64,000 nt of DNA from an uncultured Collinsella sp. (GTDB taxonomy: Bacteria; Actinomycetota; Coriobacteriia; Coriobacteriales; Coriobacteriaceae). The notes beneath the pieces were generated by a model. The model did not search any database, was not told the DNA's origin, and saw nothing but the letters and a program-made list of their open reading frames with translations. Numbering within the stretch: the first letter of the stretch is position 1; the number at the start of each line of letters is the position of its first letter. Of this stretch, positions 1 to 9,520 are shown piece after piece. The position numbers were made by a program, and so were the translations under genes. The stretch covers positions 1 to 64,000 of the forward strand of contig UQIH01000010.1 in NCBI GenBank assembly GCA_900541145.1, written 5' to 3'.

Positions 1-1
1 A

Positions 2-44
2 CGGAGAGCACATTAAGTGCTCTCCGGCTCGTGCGGAACTCGCG
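2..44. repeat. Short palindromic repeat, copy A
   Basis: A 10-bp perfect stem (CGGAGAGCAC at 2-11, GTGCTCTCCG at 17-26) closes on the loop ATTAA and is followed by GGCTCGTGCGGAACT. The same core and 3' flank recur at 6439-6477 as the centre of a larger hairpin. There the stem differs by a compensated G-C to A-T change, so pairing is preserved in both copies. I read it as an intergenic REP-like element cut by the window edge. Bases 45-170 show no gene. Confidence 0.6.
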
Positions 45-170
45 ATCGACCTTATGCCCCGCCCCTCGGGACTAAGGATACATGGTTGGAGTTGCTATAC
101 TGCAAAATTTATCGGCCTGTGACCTATTCCATGTTCCAGGTCGGCTCATCTTCGCTACCGGTTAAATAAA

Positions 171-204
171 AAAAGAAGTACCGGTTGGAACCGGTACTTC
201 TTTT
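171..204 (-). terminator. Rho-independent terminator of metK
   Basis: A perfect 16-bp inverted repeat (left arm 171-186, GG, right arm 189-204) lies about 40 bases past the metK stop. On the minus strand the stem is followed by a run of T residues (complement of 162-174). The arms are A/T-rich at both ends, so it may also stop plus-strand transcription. Confidence 0.85.
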
Positions 205-242
205 GAAAGTGCATACGTTGTTGTGACCTTAGCGGTTCTTAA

Positions 243-1523
<1,281 letters not shown>

Positions 1524-1632
1524 GATTGTCCTTTCAAAAACGTGTCCCGGCGACCGTTACCATTCCGCCGGGCTCTCTATGCAAGGGCACATCATAGCGC
1601 GTAAATCAAACATTCACACCCTTTCCGCACCT

Positions 1633-1716
1633 ACTCATTGGGGACAGACATAAATGACCAGCCTTAAACTAAGAACGTCTCCAACGACTGGTCATTTAAG
1701 TCTGTCCCCAATGAGT
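1633..1716. repeat. REP-like long hairpin (GGGGACAGAC type)
   Basis: Two 29-base arms (1633-1661 and 1688-1716) are inverted copies with one mismatch, separated by a 26-base loop. The arm core TTGGGGACAGAC resembles repeats that in many bacteria accompany RAYT (REP-associated IS200-like) transposases; that link is from memory. No transposase is encoded nearby. It sits in the divergent metK/gltX spacer, upstream of both promoters. Confidence 0.75.
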
Positions 1717-1800
1717 GGGTCGGTGCCCTTTGTGCGGAGGTTGCTTTGATGCTTTATACTGGTGCGGTTAGACATCCATCCTGCAATCGAGGAGATTTCC

Positions 1801-3276
1801 ATGGCATCAGACGTTCGCGTCCGCTTTGCACCCTCACCGACGGGCAAGCTGCACATTGGCGGCGCCCGCACCGCTATCTATAACTGGGCTTTCGCCCGTG
1901 CTAACGGCGGCACGTTCATCCTGCGCATCGACGACACCGACCCCACCCGCTCTACCGACGAGAACACGCAGATCATCCTGCGCGCCATGCGTTGGCTGGG
2001 CCTGGACTGGGACGAGGGTCCCGAGGTGGGCGGCGATTTTGGCCCCTACGCCCAGACCGAGCGCCTGGACCTGTACAAGCAGGCCGCCCAGAAGCTTTGG
2101 GACGAGGGCAAGGCCTATCCCTGCTTCTGCACCAAGGAGCAGCTCGACGCCGACCGCAAGGCCGCGCAGGAGCGCAAGGACCCCTTCCAGGGCTATCAGC
2201 GCCGTTGCCGCGATCTTGATCCCGAGGAGGCCCGCCGTCGCATCGAGGCCGGCGAGTCCTACGTCCTGCGCATCAAGGTGCCCGAGGACCGCGGCGACGT
2301 CGTCATCCACGACGCCGTCCACGGCGAGGTGACCTTCGACGCCAAGGAGCTCGACGACTTTGTCATCTTCCGCTCCGATGGCACGCCCACGTACAACTTC
2401 GCGACCGTCGTCGACGACGCCATGATGAAGATCACCCATGTCATCCGTGGCGACGACCATCTGTCCAACACCCCGCGTCAGGTCATGGTCTACGAGGCCC
2501 TCGGCGCTCCCGTGCCCACGTTCGCCCACATCTCCATGATCTTGGGTGCCGACGGCAAAAAACTCTCCAAGCGCCACGGCGCCACCTCGGTGGAGGAGTA
2601 CCGCGACGCGGGATACCTGTCCGATGCCTTCGTCAACTACCTGGCGCTGCTCGGCTGGTCGCTCGACGGCGAGACCACGATCATCCCGCGCGACGTCCTG
2701 GCCAGCAAGTTCTCGCTCGATCGCATCTCCAAGAACCCCGCGACTTTCGACCCCAAGAAGCTCGACTGGGTCAATGCCGAGTACATCAACGGCATGTCCG
2801 ACGCCCAGTTTGCCGACGAGATCATGGTCCCCGAGCTGCACGAGGCGGGTCTCATCGAGGGTAATGTCGAGTACGGCGAGGATTGGATCGACGCGCTCGC
2901 TGCCATCGTCAAGCCGCGCACCAAGATGCCGGCCGACGCCGTGACCGTCGCCGCTCCCATCTTCGCTACGGCCGATACGCTCGAGTATGACGAGAAGTCC
3001 GTCAACAAAGGCCTGGCCAAGGAGGGCATGGGTGCCATTCTGGATGCCGCCAAGGCCGCGCTCGAGGGCGTGGACGAGTGGACGGCTGCCAACATCGACG
3101 CTGCGCTTGAGCCGTTGCCCGAGCAGATGGACCTTAAGAAGCGCGTGGTGTTCCAGGCCGTGCGCGTCGCCGTTTGCGGCAACATGGTGAGCCCTCCGTT
3201 GGGCGAGACCATGGCACTCGTCGGCCGCGACGATTGCTTGGCGCGCATCGACCGCGCCCGCACGATGGCGCTGTAA
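1801..3276 (+). CDS. gltX: Glutamyl-tRNA synthetase
   Basis: GluRS charges tRNA-Glu (and often tRNA-Gln in bacteria that use GatCAB) with glutamate. The product is 491 residues, normal for the family. The class I HIGH-equivalent lies in APSPTGKLHIGGARTA at about residues 9-24 and the KMSKS-equivalent KLSKR at about 255-259. I chose ATG 1801 over an in-frame GTG at 1762 because a GAGGAGA ribosome site sits five bases before it and the family start VRFAPSPTG follows directly. A TATACT -10 candidate is at 1755-1760, without a convincing -35. A hairpin terminator follows the stop, so it is probably transcribed separately from priA. Confidence 0.97.
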   Translation: MASDVRVRFAPSPTGKLHIGGARTAIYNWAFARANGGTFILRIDDTDPTRSTDENTQIILRAMRWLGLDWDEGPEVGGDFGPYAQTERLDLYKQAAQKLWDEGKAYPCFCTKEQLDADRKAAQERKDPFQGYQRRCRDLDPEEARRRIEAGESYVLRIKVPEDRGDVVIHDAVHGEVTFDAKELDDFVIFRSDGTPTYNFATVVDDAMMKITHVIRGDDHLSNTPRQVMVYEALGAPVPTFAHISMILGADGKKLSKRHGATSVEEYRDAGYLSDAFVNYLALLGWSLDGETTIIPRDVLASKFSLDRISKNPATFDPKKLDWVNAEYINGMSDAQFADEIMVPELHEAGLIEGNVEYGEDWIDALAAIVKPRTKMPADAVTVAAPIFATADTLEYDEKSVNKGLAKEGMGAILDAAKAALEGVDEWTAANIDAALEPLPEQMDLKKRVVFQAVRVAVCGNMVSPPLGETMALVGRDDCLARIDRARTMAL

Positions 3277-3299
3277 TCGCTGCGCAAACGTATGTATCC

Positions 3300-3332
3300 G
3301 AGCCCCGTCCACCCGAGCGGGGCTCTTGTTTC
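3300..3332 (+). terminator. Terminator after gltX
   Basis: GAGCCCCG at 3300-3307 pairs with CGGGGCTC at 3318-3325 around a 10-base loop, followed by TTGTTTCT. It lies 24 bases past the gltX stop and upstream of the priA ribosome site. Confidence 0.7.
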
Positions 3333-3364
3333 TGTAGACGTATGGGATAGGAGGTGCTGGGGCC

Positions 3365-5818
3365 ATGGTCGAGCAACTTTCGCTGTTTGGTTCGCCGGAA
3401 CCGGAGGAAGCTCCGAAGTCCGCGGATCCTGCCGCCGCCCCGGCGCAGCCCGAGCCCGCACCTGAGCCCATCGTCGCCTATGCGAGCGTGGTTCTCGACA
3501 TCCCGACGCGTGCGCTGTCCGAGCCGTTTGCCTATGGCATTCCTCAACCCCTTGCTAGCGAAGCGCAGATCGGATCAACGGTCCTGGTCCACTTTGGTAA
3601 CCGTGCCGCCGCAGGCTATATCGTCGATATTGCGCCCGAACTGGGCGACTTGCAAGGCAACATTACCCTCGACACCGCGCGCATCAAGCCCATCGAGACC
3701 ATCCTCAGCAAACCGCTCTTTGGCGCCGAGTCCGCCCGTATTGCACGCTGGATGAGCTACGAGTATGTCGCGACGCTTTCCGAGTGCCTGCGCCTGTTCT
3801 TGCCACCGGGCGGAAGCCCGCGCGTGGTCAAGGGCGACGACGGCGTGTGGACTGTCGAGCGCCCCGCCGTCAAGCCTATCCAAAATCGCTGGGTCATGCT
3901 CACACCCGAGGGTTTCGACTACACGCCGCCCAAGACCGCGGTCCGCCAGCGTCAGCTCATCGAGGCACTGCAGTGCGGACCGGTCACGACGCGCGACCTC
4001 AACCTGCTCTATAACAGCATGTCGGCGACCATCAAGGCGCTCGAAAAGCGCGGCGTCGTGGTGGTGGAGGAACGCCGTGCGTGGCGTGGCTGCAATGAAC
4101 AGACCACGCTCTCCTCGGCAAGCGGTAAGGCACCAGTCGCGCTCACGAACGGCCAGCAACAGGCACTCGCGCAGATTGAGCGCGCCCGTCTGGACGCTCA
4201 TGGCGACGTGGTGCTGGTCGACGGCGTCACCGGCTCCGGCAAAACCGAGGTGTACCTCTCCGCCATCGAGCGCGTGCTGGCGGCCGGTCGTTCGGCCTGC
4301 GTGCTCGTGCCCGAGATCTCGCTGACGGCTCAGACCGTCGGCCGCTTCCGCTCGCGTTTTGGCGAGACGGTCGCCGTGTTCCATTCGCGCCTCTCGGCCG
4401 GCGAGCGCCTGGACCAGTGGGATATGGTCGCCAGCGGTGCCGCGCGCGTGGTCGTGGGCGCCCGCTCGGCGCTCTTTTGCCCGCTCAGCGACTTGGGCCT
4501 CATCATCATCGACGAGGAGCACGAGACCAGCTACAAGCAGGGCTCCAGCCCGCGCTACCACGCGCGCGAGGTGGCGGCCGAGATGGCGCGCCGCTACCGC
4601 TGCCCGCTCGTGTTGGGCTCCGCCACGCCCTCGGCCGAGGCCCTCGATCGCTGCCGCCGTGGCACGTATAACGGTGCCACCTGGACGCGCGTCGAGATGC
4701 CCGAGCGCCCGGGACACGCCGTGCTGCCCACGGTCCGCATTGCCGACCTGCGCCGCGAGTTCTCGCACGGCAGCCGCTCCATGTTCTCAAAACCGCTGAT
4801 GGAAGGCTTGGAACGCGTGGTCGAGCGCCGCGAGAAGGCAGTGCTACTACATAACCGCCGCGGCTTTGCGCCGTTCCTGATGTGCCGCGAGTGCGGCTGC
4901 GTCCCCACCTGCAACCACTGCTCCACCGCGCTTACGTATCACGAGCGTACGCACACGCTGCAGTGTCACACATGCGGTTCGTCGTGGCGCGTGCAGCCCT
5001 ATCCCGCGCCCACAAGCCGTTGCCCCAAATGTGGAAGTCGCTACCTGGCAAAAATGGGTCTGGGCACGCAGCAGATCGAGGACGCACTGCACCAGATGCT
5101 TCCCGAGGACGTCGCCATTATTCGCATGGATGCCGATTCCACGCGCGGAAAGGATGCGCACAAAAAGCTGCTTGAGCAGTTCGATGCCGCCGATTGCGCG
5201 GTGCTGCTGGGCACCCAAATGATCGCAAAGGGCCTCGACTTTCCCGAGGTCACGCTCGTGGGCGTGGTCAATGCCGACTTCGCCCTGAAGCTGCCGGACT
5301 TCCGCGCAGGGGAGCGCGCCTACGATCTGCTGGAGCAAGTCGCCGGCCGCGCCGGCCGCGGCGATCGCCCCGGCGAGGTCATCATCCAGACCTACCTGCC
5401 CGAGGACCCGGTCATTCGCGCCGTCGCTGAGCATGACCGTTCGATCTTTACCGACTACGACCTGGACCAGCGCCGCGACGCGCTGTACCCGCCGTTTGTT
5501 CGCCTGGTCAACATCTTGGTGTGGTCGGCGAACCGAGACGAAGCGCAAGACTACATCGGTCGCATCGCGAAACTCCTCAAGCGCCGCTGGCATGCCGCCG
5601 CGCCCGACTTTTTGCGGGCGGGGAGTGCCGTGCCGCAGGTGCTGGGCCCGGCTTCGTGTGTAATCGAGAGAGCCAAGGACCGTTATCGCTTCCACCTGCT
5701 TGTGAAGTCGCCCGTAGGGTACCATGTCTCTGATGATATCGACGCCTGCCTCAAAGAGGTGGGCTCCGTGCGCGGCGTGAGCGTGAGCGTTGACGTCGAC
5801 GCCTATGACCTGATGTAA
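3365..5818 (+). CDS. priA: Primosomal protein N' (replication restart helicase PriA)
   Basis: PriA is a superfamily 2 3'-to-5' DNA helicase that reloads the replisome at collapsed forks. The 817-residue product has an acidic, Pro/Ala-rich leader (about 1-40), the PriA DNA-binding domain, Walker A GVTGSGKTEVY at about 286-296, the DEEH box (IIIDEEHE) near 380, and an intact zinc domain of four Cys pairs at about 506-558 (CRECGC, CNHC, CHTC, CPKCG). Helicase motif VI (AGRAGRGDRPGE) is present. Many actinobacterial PriA homologues lack ATPase residues; this one keeps them, so an active helicase is likely. The start follows AGGAGGT. It is 18 bases upstream of def, suggesting co-transcription. Confidence 0.95.
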   Translation: MVEQLSLFGSPEPEEAPKSADPAAAPAQPEPAPEPIVAYASVVLDIPTRALSEPFAYGIPQPLASEAQIGSTVLVHFGNRAAAGYIVDIAPELGDLQGNITLDTARIKPIETILSKPLFGAESARIARWMSYEYVATLSECLRLFLPPGGSPRVVKGDDGVWTVERPAVKPIQNRWVMLTPEGFDYTPPKTAVRQRQLIEALQCGPVTTRDLNLLYNSMSATIKALEKRGVVVVEERRAWRGCNEQTTLSSASGKAPVALTNGQQQALAQIERARLDAHGDVVLVDGVTGSGKTEVYLSAIERVLAAGRSACVLVPEISLTAQTVGRFRSRFGETVAVFHSRLSAGERLDQWDMVASGAARVVVGARSALFCPLSDLGLIIIDEEHETSYKQGSSPRYHAREVAAEMARRYRCPLVLGSATPSAEALDRCRRGTYNGATWTRVEMPERPGHAVLPTVRIADLRREFSHGSRSMFSKPLMEGLERVVERREKAVLLHNRRGFAPFLMCRECGCVPTCNHCSTALTYHERTHTLQCHTCGSSWRVQPYPAPTSRCPKCGSRYLAKMGLGTQQIEDALHQMLPEDVAIIRMDADSTRGKDAHKKLLEQFDAADCAVLLGTQMIAKGLDFPEVTLVGVVNADFALKLPDFRAGERAYDLLEQVAGRAGRGDRPGEVIIQTYLPEDPVIRAVAEHDRSIFTDYDLDQRRDALYPPFVRLVNILVWSANRDEAQDYIGRIAKLLKRRWHAAAPDFLRAGSAVPQVLGPASCVIERAKDRYRFHLLVKSPVGYHVSDDIDACLKEVGSVRGVSVSVDVDAYDLM

Positions 5819-5836
5819 CAACCCGAAAGGATGGCC

Positions 5837-6373
5837 ATGGAAGCCAACGGAATCGTACTGTCGCCCGACCCTCGTCTGCGCCAGGAGTGCGCCGTCATCG
5901 AGGAGATCACCCCGGCGATCGAGGCGCTTGCCGAGAAGATGAAGAAGATGATGTTCGAGAACGGCGGTTGCGGCCTAGCTGCCCCGCAGATCGGCGAGCT
6001 CATTCAGCTCGTCACCATCGACTGCGACTACAGCGACAAAAGCGACTACGACCCGTACGTGCTCATCAATCCCGTCATTGTTGAGCAGAGTGACCATCTG
6101 GTGCCGTTTAGCGAGGGCTGCTTGTCCATCCCCGGCATTAGCTGCGAGATTGAGCGTCCCGACCATGTCGTTGTCGAGGCGTACGACTTGGATGCCAACC
6201 TGATCCGCTATGAGGCCACGGGCGACCTGTTCTGCGTGTGCCTGCAGCACGAGATCGATCACCTGCACGGCAACACCATGTTCGAGCGACTGAAGCCCAT
6301 GCAGAGGATCAAGGCCGTCAAGGAGTACCAGGACGCCCTGGCCCGCGGCGCTCGACCGGGCGAGACGGAGTAG
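5837..6373 (+). CDS. def: Peptide deformylase
   Basis: Removes the N-formyl group from nascent proteins, using a bound Fe2+. All three family motifs are present: GCGLAAPQ (about 45-52), EGCLSIPG (about 92-99, metal-binding Cys) and HEIDH (about 138-142, metal-binding His pair and catalytic Glu). The product is 178 residues from ATG 5837. An earlier in-frame ATG at 5831 overlaps the GAAAGGA ribosome site, so I prefer 5837. It follows priA closely; fmt, which supplies the formylated initiator tRNA, is the next gene, beyond a repeat and a terminator. Confidence 0.95.
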   Translation: MEANGIVLSPDPRLRQECAVIEEITPAIEALAEKMKKMMFENGGCGLAAPQIGELIQLVTIDCDYSDKSDYDPYVLINPVIVEQSDHLVPFSEGCLSIPGISCEIERPDHVVVEAYDLDANLIRYEATGDLFCVCLQHEIDHLHGNTMFERLKPMQRIKAVKEYQDALARGARPGETE

Positions 6374-6381
6374 GTCCCACC

Positions 6382-6518
6382 GTCCCCTTCCACCGCAGGG
6401 CTTAGGTTTTGCTCCATGCTCAAACAGTCCTGCTCGCACGAAGAGCACATTAAGTGCTCTTCGGCTCGTGCGGAACTGCGCGTGGAGCAATAACCTAAGC
6501 CCTGCGGCGGAAGGGGAC
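6382..6518. repeat. Compound palindromic element, copy B
   Basis: The outer arms 6382-6416 and 6483-6518 pair over 35 bases with one mismatch and one bulged base. Inside, CGAAGAGCAC (6439-6448) pairs perfectly with GTGCTCTTCG (6454-6463) around ATTAA, and a second imperfect stem links 6425-6438 with 6464-6477. The core repeats the element at 2-44. The whole 137-base unit could fold as one long hairpin in DNA or RNA. It begins 8 bases after the def stop. Confidence 0.75.
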
Positions 6519-6594
6519 TGCGTTTTCGTGCTCCTCTTCGCCCGGGTGCCGTCGGGCCAGGGATGGGCGTCTTCGCTGATAATTGCTTTGTTGG

Positions 6595-6625
6595 AAGAGC
6601 TGCTTTTATTGCGGCTCTTTCTTTG
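6595..6625 (+). terminator. Terminator between def and fmt
   Basis: AAGAGCTGC (6595-6603) pairs with GCGGCTCTT (6611-6619), with one G-T pair and loop TTTTATT, followed by TCTTTGGTTTT. It probably ends the priA-def transcript; fmt then needs its own promoter in 6625-6725. Confidence 0.6.
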
Positions 6626-6737
6626 GTTTTGGGTATATTTGTTCTTGTTGAATTGTTATTGCGGATGGGCTGGGTACTTGGCTTTCCGCTGTTATTTGTA
6701 GCCGTCTCGGCTCGTTATTGAGAGGAGACTATCTTTT

Positions 6738-7658
6738 ATGCGTATTGTGTTTATGGGTACGCCTGATTTTGCTGTGCCTTCGCTTACTTCGCTTGTTGAG
6801 GCTGGCAATGAGATTGTGCTTGTCATTACTCGTCCCGATGCTGTTCGTGGGCGTGGTAAAAAGTTGGAGCCGTCTCCTGTTAAGGCCAAGGCGCTCGAGC
6901 TTGGCCTGCCGGTTGTTGAGGCCAATCGTATGACGCCGGAGGTTGTTGAGGCGCTCCAGGCTGCGCGGGCTGATATTTTCTGTGTGGCCGCGTACGGTTG
7001 CATTTTGCCTGATGAAGTGCTGCATATGGCACCGCTTGGTATTGTGAATGTTCATGCTTCGCTGCTGCCTCGTTGGCGTGGCGCTGCTCCCATTCAGCGT
7101 GCCATTCTTGCTGGTGATGAGGTTGCTGGCGTTTCCATTATGCGCATTGGGCATGGCGTGGATACGGGCGCATATTGCGCCCAGGCCTCGACCTCGGTTG
7201 CTGGTAAGCATGCCGATGCGCTCACGATGGAGCTTGGTGAGCTTGGTGGCAAGTTGCTTGCCGATACGCTGCCCTCGCTTGCCGATGGTTCGGCTGTTTG
7301 GACCGAGCAGGATGAGTCGCTCGTTACTCATGCTGCCAAAATCTCCAAGCAGGAGATGCGTCTGGATCCGCAGATGGCGGCGCTCGATTGCGTACGTCAT
7401 GTGCTCGCTTCGTCCGATACCGCGCCTGCCCGTTGTGTGATTGCCGGCAAGACAGTTCGCGTGCTCGATGTTTCGCCGGCTGATATGTCGCTTGGCGAGG
7501 GCGTTGTTGCCGTCAAGAGCAAGCGTGTTTATCTGGGCCTTTCCGATGGCGCGGTTGAACTGCTCGAGGTTAAGCCCGATGGCAAGCGTGCCATGGCTGC
7601 TTCTGCCTGGGCTGCCGGCCTGCAGGGTGTCGACCTTACGTGGGGTGTACTGTCATGA
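6738..7658 (+). CDS. fmt: Methionyl-tRNA formyltransferase
   Basis: Transfers a formyl group from 10-formyl-tetrahydrofolate to Met-tRNAfMet for translation start. The product is 306 residues, the usual size. It begins MRIVFMGTPDFAVPSL as in the family and has the folate-site motif HASLLPRWRGAAPIQRAI at about 105-122, including the catalytic-region His. The start follows GAGAGGAGA. Its stop overlaps the rsmB start by ATGA (7655-7658), so the two are translationally coupled. The wobble positions are unusually T-rich (many GTT, CTT, GCT, CGT codons) compared with gltX, priA and the glg genes, which favour C. Confidence 0.96.
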   Translation: MRIVFMGTPDFAVPSLTSLVEAGNEIVLVITRPDAVRGRGKKLEPSPVKAKALELGLPVVEANRMTPEVVEALQAARADIFCVAAYGCILPDEVLHMAPLGIVNVHASLLPRWRGAAPIQRAILAGDEVAGVSIMRIGHGVDTGAYCAQASTSVAGKHADALTMELGELGGKLLADTLPSLADGSAVWTEQDESLVTHAAKISKQEMRLDPQMAALDCVRHVLASSDTAPARCVIAGKTVRVLDVSPADMSLGEGVVAVKSKRVYLGLSDGAVELLEVKPDGKRAMAASAWAAGLQGVDLTWGVLS

Positions 7659-9055
7659 GCAAGTTGTCTCCCGCGCGCAAGCTTGCGCTCGATGTGTTGA
7701 TGGAGGCTGATCGCCGCGGTATGTACGCACGCGACGTGTTGTCTTCACGTGCTTCCGCCAAGGCCATTGACCAGCGCGATTCCGCTTTTGCCGCTCGTTT
7801 GGCGCTCGGTGTTGCCGCCACGCAGGGCATTTTGGATGAGTTGCTCGATCAGTTTTTGGATAAGCCCAAAAAGGTCGCGCCGCGCGTTCGCATGGCGCTT
7901 CGCATCTCGGCTTTCGAGATGCTCTACCTGCATACGCCGGGCCGCGTTGCCGTGAGCCAGGGTGTTGAGCTGGTGCGCAGCGGTGCTAAGTCTGCCGCGG
8001 GCCTGGCTAACGCGGTGCTGCACAAGGTTGCGGACAACGTTGAGGACTTTGCCACGGCATCCGACGTGGATGAGTCCGAGCGCCGTTTGGTTCGCCTTTC
8101 GCGTTTGATGGGTCTCCCTCGCTGGCTGTGCGCTCGTATCATGGCCTCGTTCGATACGCCCGAGGGTGCGCTCAACTTTGCCGGCAATCTGGCGCCAGCG
8201 CCGCTTGCACTGCACGAGAATGCGTTTGCGACCAAGGCCGACCCGTATATCTCGCAGCTCGTTGCGCCCGTCTTCCCGGGCTGCCATGCTCCGGTCGATG
8301 CGCAGGTCACGGTTGCATCGGGCGTGTTTGAGCGTGCTGCCGCGGTTGCCTCGGACCTCAACGCTCAGCTTATCGCAACTGCCGCGACACGTCCCGGTCG
8401 TTGCCTGGAGATTGGTGCCGGCCGCGGTACCAAGACCTATGTGATGATGTGCCAGGCCAAGCGTGCCGGGTATGAGCGTCAGCATACCGCGCTCGATCTG
8501 CACGATCGCAAGTGCGATCAGAATCTCGCGCGCCTGCATAAGGCGGGTATTGCGGGTGTACGTACGGTCTCGGGCGATGCCTGCGAGCTCAATGAGGTGC
8601 TCACGTCGTTTGATGCCATGCTCGGTGAGCCCGCTCTATTCGACACCGTTTTTATTGATGCGCCGTGCTCTGGCACCGGCACCATGCGCCGTCACCCCGA
8701 GATACCGTGGCGTCTGACCGAGAACGACGTTACGACTGAGCTGCCCAAGCTACAGCTGATGATGCTCAAGGAAGCAGCCGCGCGCGTTGCTGCCGGCGGT
8801 GAGCTTATCTATGCCACCTGCTCGGTTTTTGACGAAGAGAACACGCAGGTCGTGGACACCTTCCTGGCCTCTCCCGAGGGCGCTGGCTTTACCGTGGCAC
8901 CGCTCTCCGAAGCCCAGATTCTTCAGCTTCCCGATTTCGCGCAGGCCAAGAAGCTTGTCTCCGTGCGCCAAAACGACCGCGGGCTTTTCCAGAGCGTCCC
9001 CATAAACGCCGACTCCTACGACGGCCACTTCTGCGCCCGCCTGGTCCACAAGTAA
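7655..9055 (+). CDS. rsmB: 16S rRNA m5C methyltransferase RsmB (Fmu/Sun)
   Basis: Methylates C967 of 16S rRNA using S-adenosylmethionine. The N-terminal 140 residues are a NusB-like RNA-binding domain (RHx-type helices with VSQGVELVRS). The C-terminal half is a Rossmann methyltransferase with SAM motif LEIGAGRGTKT at about 251-261, motif IV DAPCSGTGTMRRHPE near 335 and motif VI YATCSVF near 386, supplying the two conserved Cys residues. The product has 466 residues from ATG 7655, which overlaps the fmt stop; an upstream in-frame start at 7640 lies inside fmt and is less likely. Confidence 0.93.
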   Translation: MSKLSPARKLALDVLMEADRRGMYARDVLSSRASAKAIDQRDSAFAARLALGVAATQGILDELLDQFLDKPKKVAPRVRMALRISAFEMLYLHTPGRVAVSQGVELVRSGAKSAAGLANAVLHKVADNVEDFATASDVDESERRLVRLSRLMGLPRWLCARIMASFDTPEGALNFAGNLAPAPLALHENAFATKADPYISQLVAPVFPGCHAPVDAQVTVASGVFERAAAVASDLNAQLIATAATRPGRCLEIGAGRGTKTYVMMCQAKRAGYERQHTALDLHDRKCDQNLARLHKAGIAGVRTVSGDACELNEVLTSFDAMLGEPALFDTVFIDAPCSGTGTMRRHPEIPWRLTENDVTTELPKLQLMMLKEAAARVAAGGELIYATCSVFDEENTQVVDTFLASPEGAGFTVAPLSEAQILQLPDFAQAKKLVSVRQNDRGLFQSVPINADSYDGHFCARLVHK

Positions 9056-9061
9056 CTACTA

Positions 9062-9128
9062 AGTTGCGGTGAAATAGGGATTGAATAGCGGCATCTACCC
9101 GCCAAAAAGTCCTTATTTCACCGCAACT
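9062..9128. repeat. REP-like hairpin (TTGCGGTGAAATA type)
   Basis: AGTTGCGGTGAAATAGGGA (9062-9080) and its inverted copy at 9110-9128 pair at 18 of 19 positions. A small inner stem, GCGG with CCGC, sits in the 29-base loop. It starts 6 bases after the rsmB stop. The layout matches the hairpins at 1633-1716 and 6382-6518, but the sequence is different. Confidence 0.7.
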
Positions 9129-9156
9129 CATAGAGCCACCTATAGCGCAAAGAATC

Positions 9157-9190
9157 AGCCCCGCGATCGATGTCGGTCGCGGGGCTGTTT
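9157..9190. terminator. Bidirectional terminator between rsmB and the FmdB-type gene
   Basis: AGCCCCGCGATC (9157-9168) pairs with GGTCGCGGGGCT (9175-9186), allowing one G-T pair, and is followed on the plus strand by GTTTGGTT. It lies between two convergent genes and could serve both. Confidence 0.7.
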
Positions 9191-9195
9191 GGTTC

Positions 9196-9432
9196 CTAGT
9201 GGCTATGCGGGCAGTTGGCGCAGCAGCCGCTCGTGGCGTTGGTGCTGGAGCCGCCGCTTCGCTGGTCGGTGTTGTAGAAACCGCTGCCCTCAAATTTAAT
9301 GCCGCTGGCCGAGAATGTCTTGGCCGCCGGGGCACCGCAGCTGGGGCACACGACCTCGGGACTCTCGGACATGGGATGCTCAACCTCAAACACGTTGCCG
9401 CAGCTCGAGCACTTGTAATCGTAGCGCGCCAT
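9196..9432 (-). CDS. FmdB-family zinc ribbon protein
   Basis: A 78-residue protein with the FmdB/CxxC zinc-ribbon start MARYDYKCSSCGNVFEV and a second CPSCG pair at about 33-37, giving four zinc ligands. After a Gly/Ser-rich stretch it ends in CCANCPHSH, a further Cys/His cluster common in this family. The cellular role of these proteins is not well defined; FmdB was named as a putative regulator of formamidase/amidase genes. The start has AAAGGAAG upstream. It is a monocistronic minus-strand gene 88 bases downstream of the glucan-enzyme fusion, separated from it by a hairpin. Confidence 0.85.
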   Translation of the reverse strand: MARYDYKCSSCGNVFEVEHPMSESPEVVCPSCGAPAAKTFSASGIKFEGSGFYNTDQRSGGSSTNATSGCCANCPHSH

Positions 9433-9454
9433 AATACTTCCTTTTCAGCACAAA

Positions 9455-9476
9455 GCGGGCAGATTACTCTGCCCGC
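9455..9476 (-). terminator. Hairpin downstream of the glucanotransferase fusion gene
   Basis: GCGGGCAG (9455-9462) pairs perfectly with CTGCCCGC (9469-9476) around a 6-base loop; the minus strand then reads TTTG. It lies 45 bases past the stop of the 9521-12817 gene and just upstream of the FmdB-type gene start. Confidence 0.6.
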
Positions 9477-9520
9477 AAAAATTCAAACGTCTGTAACTGT
9501 ACCCTATATCGGGGGTTTTA

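Noticed and set aside
1834..3471. 545-codon minus-strand frame opposite gltX
   Set aside because: Antisense of GluRS; no motif, no start signal, and it crosses the gltX terminator.
6468..6701. 77-codon frame overlapping the compound hairpin
   Set aside because: It starts inside the palindromic element and runs through the terminator; no ribosome site.
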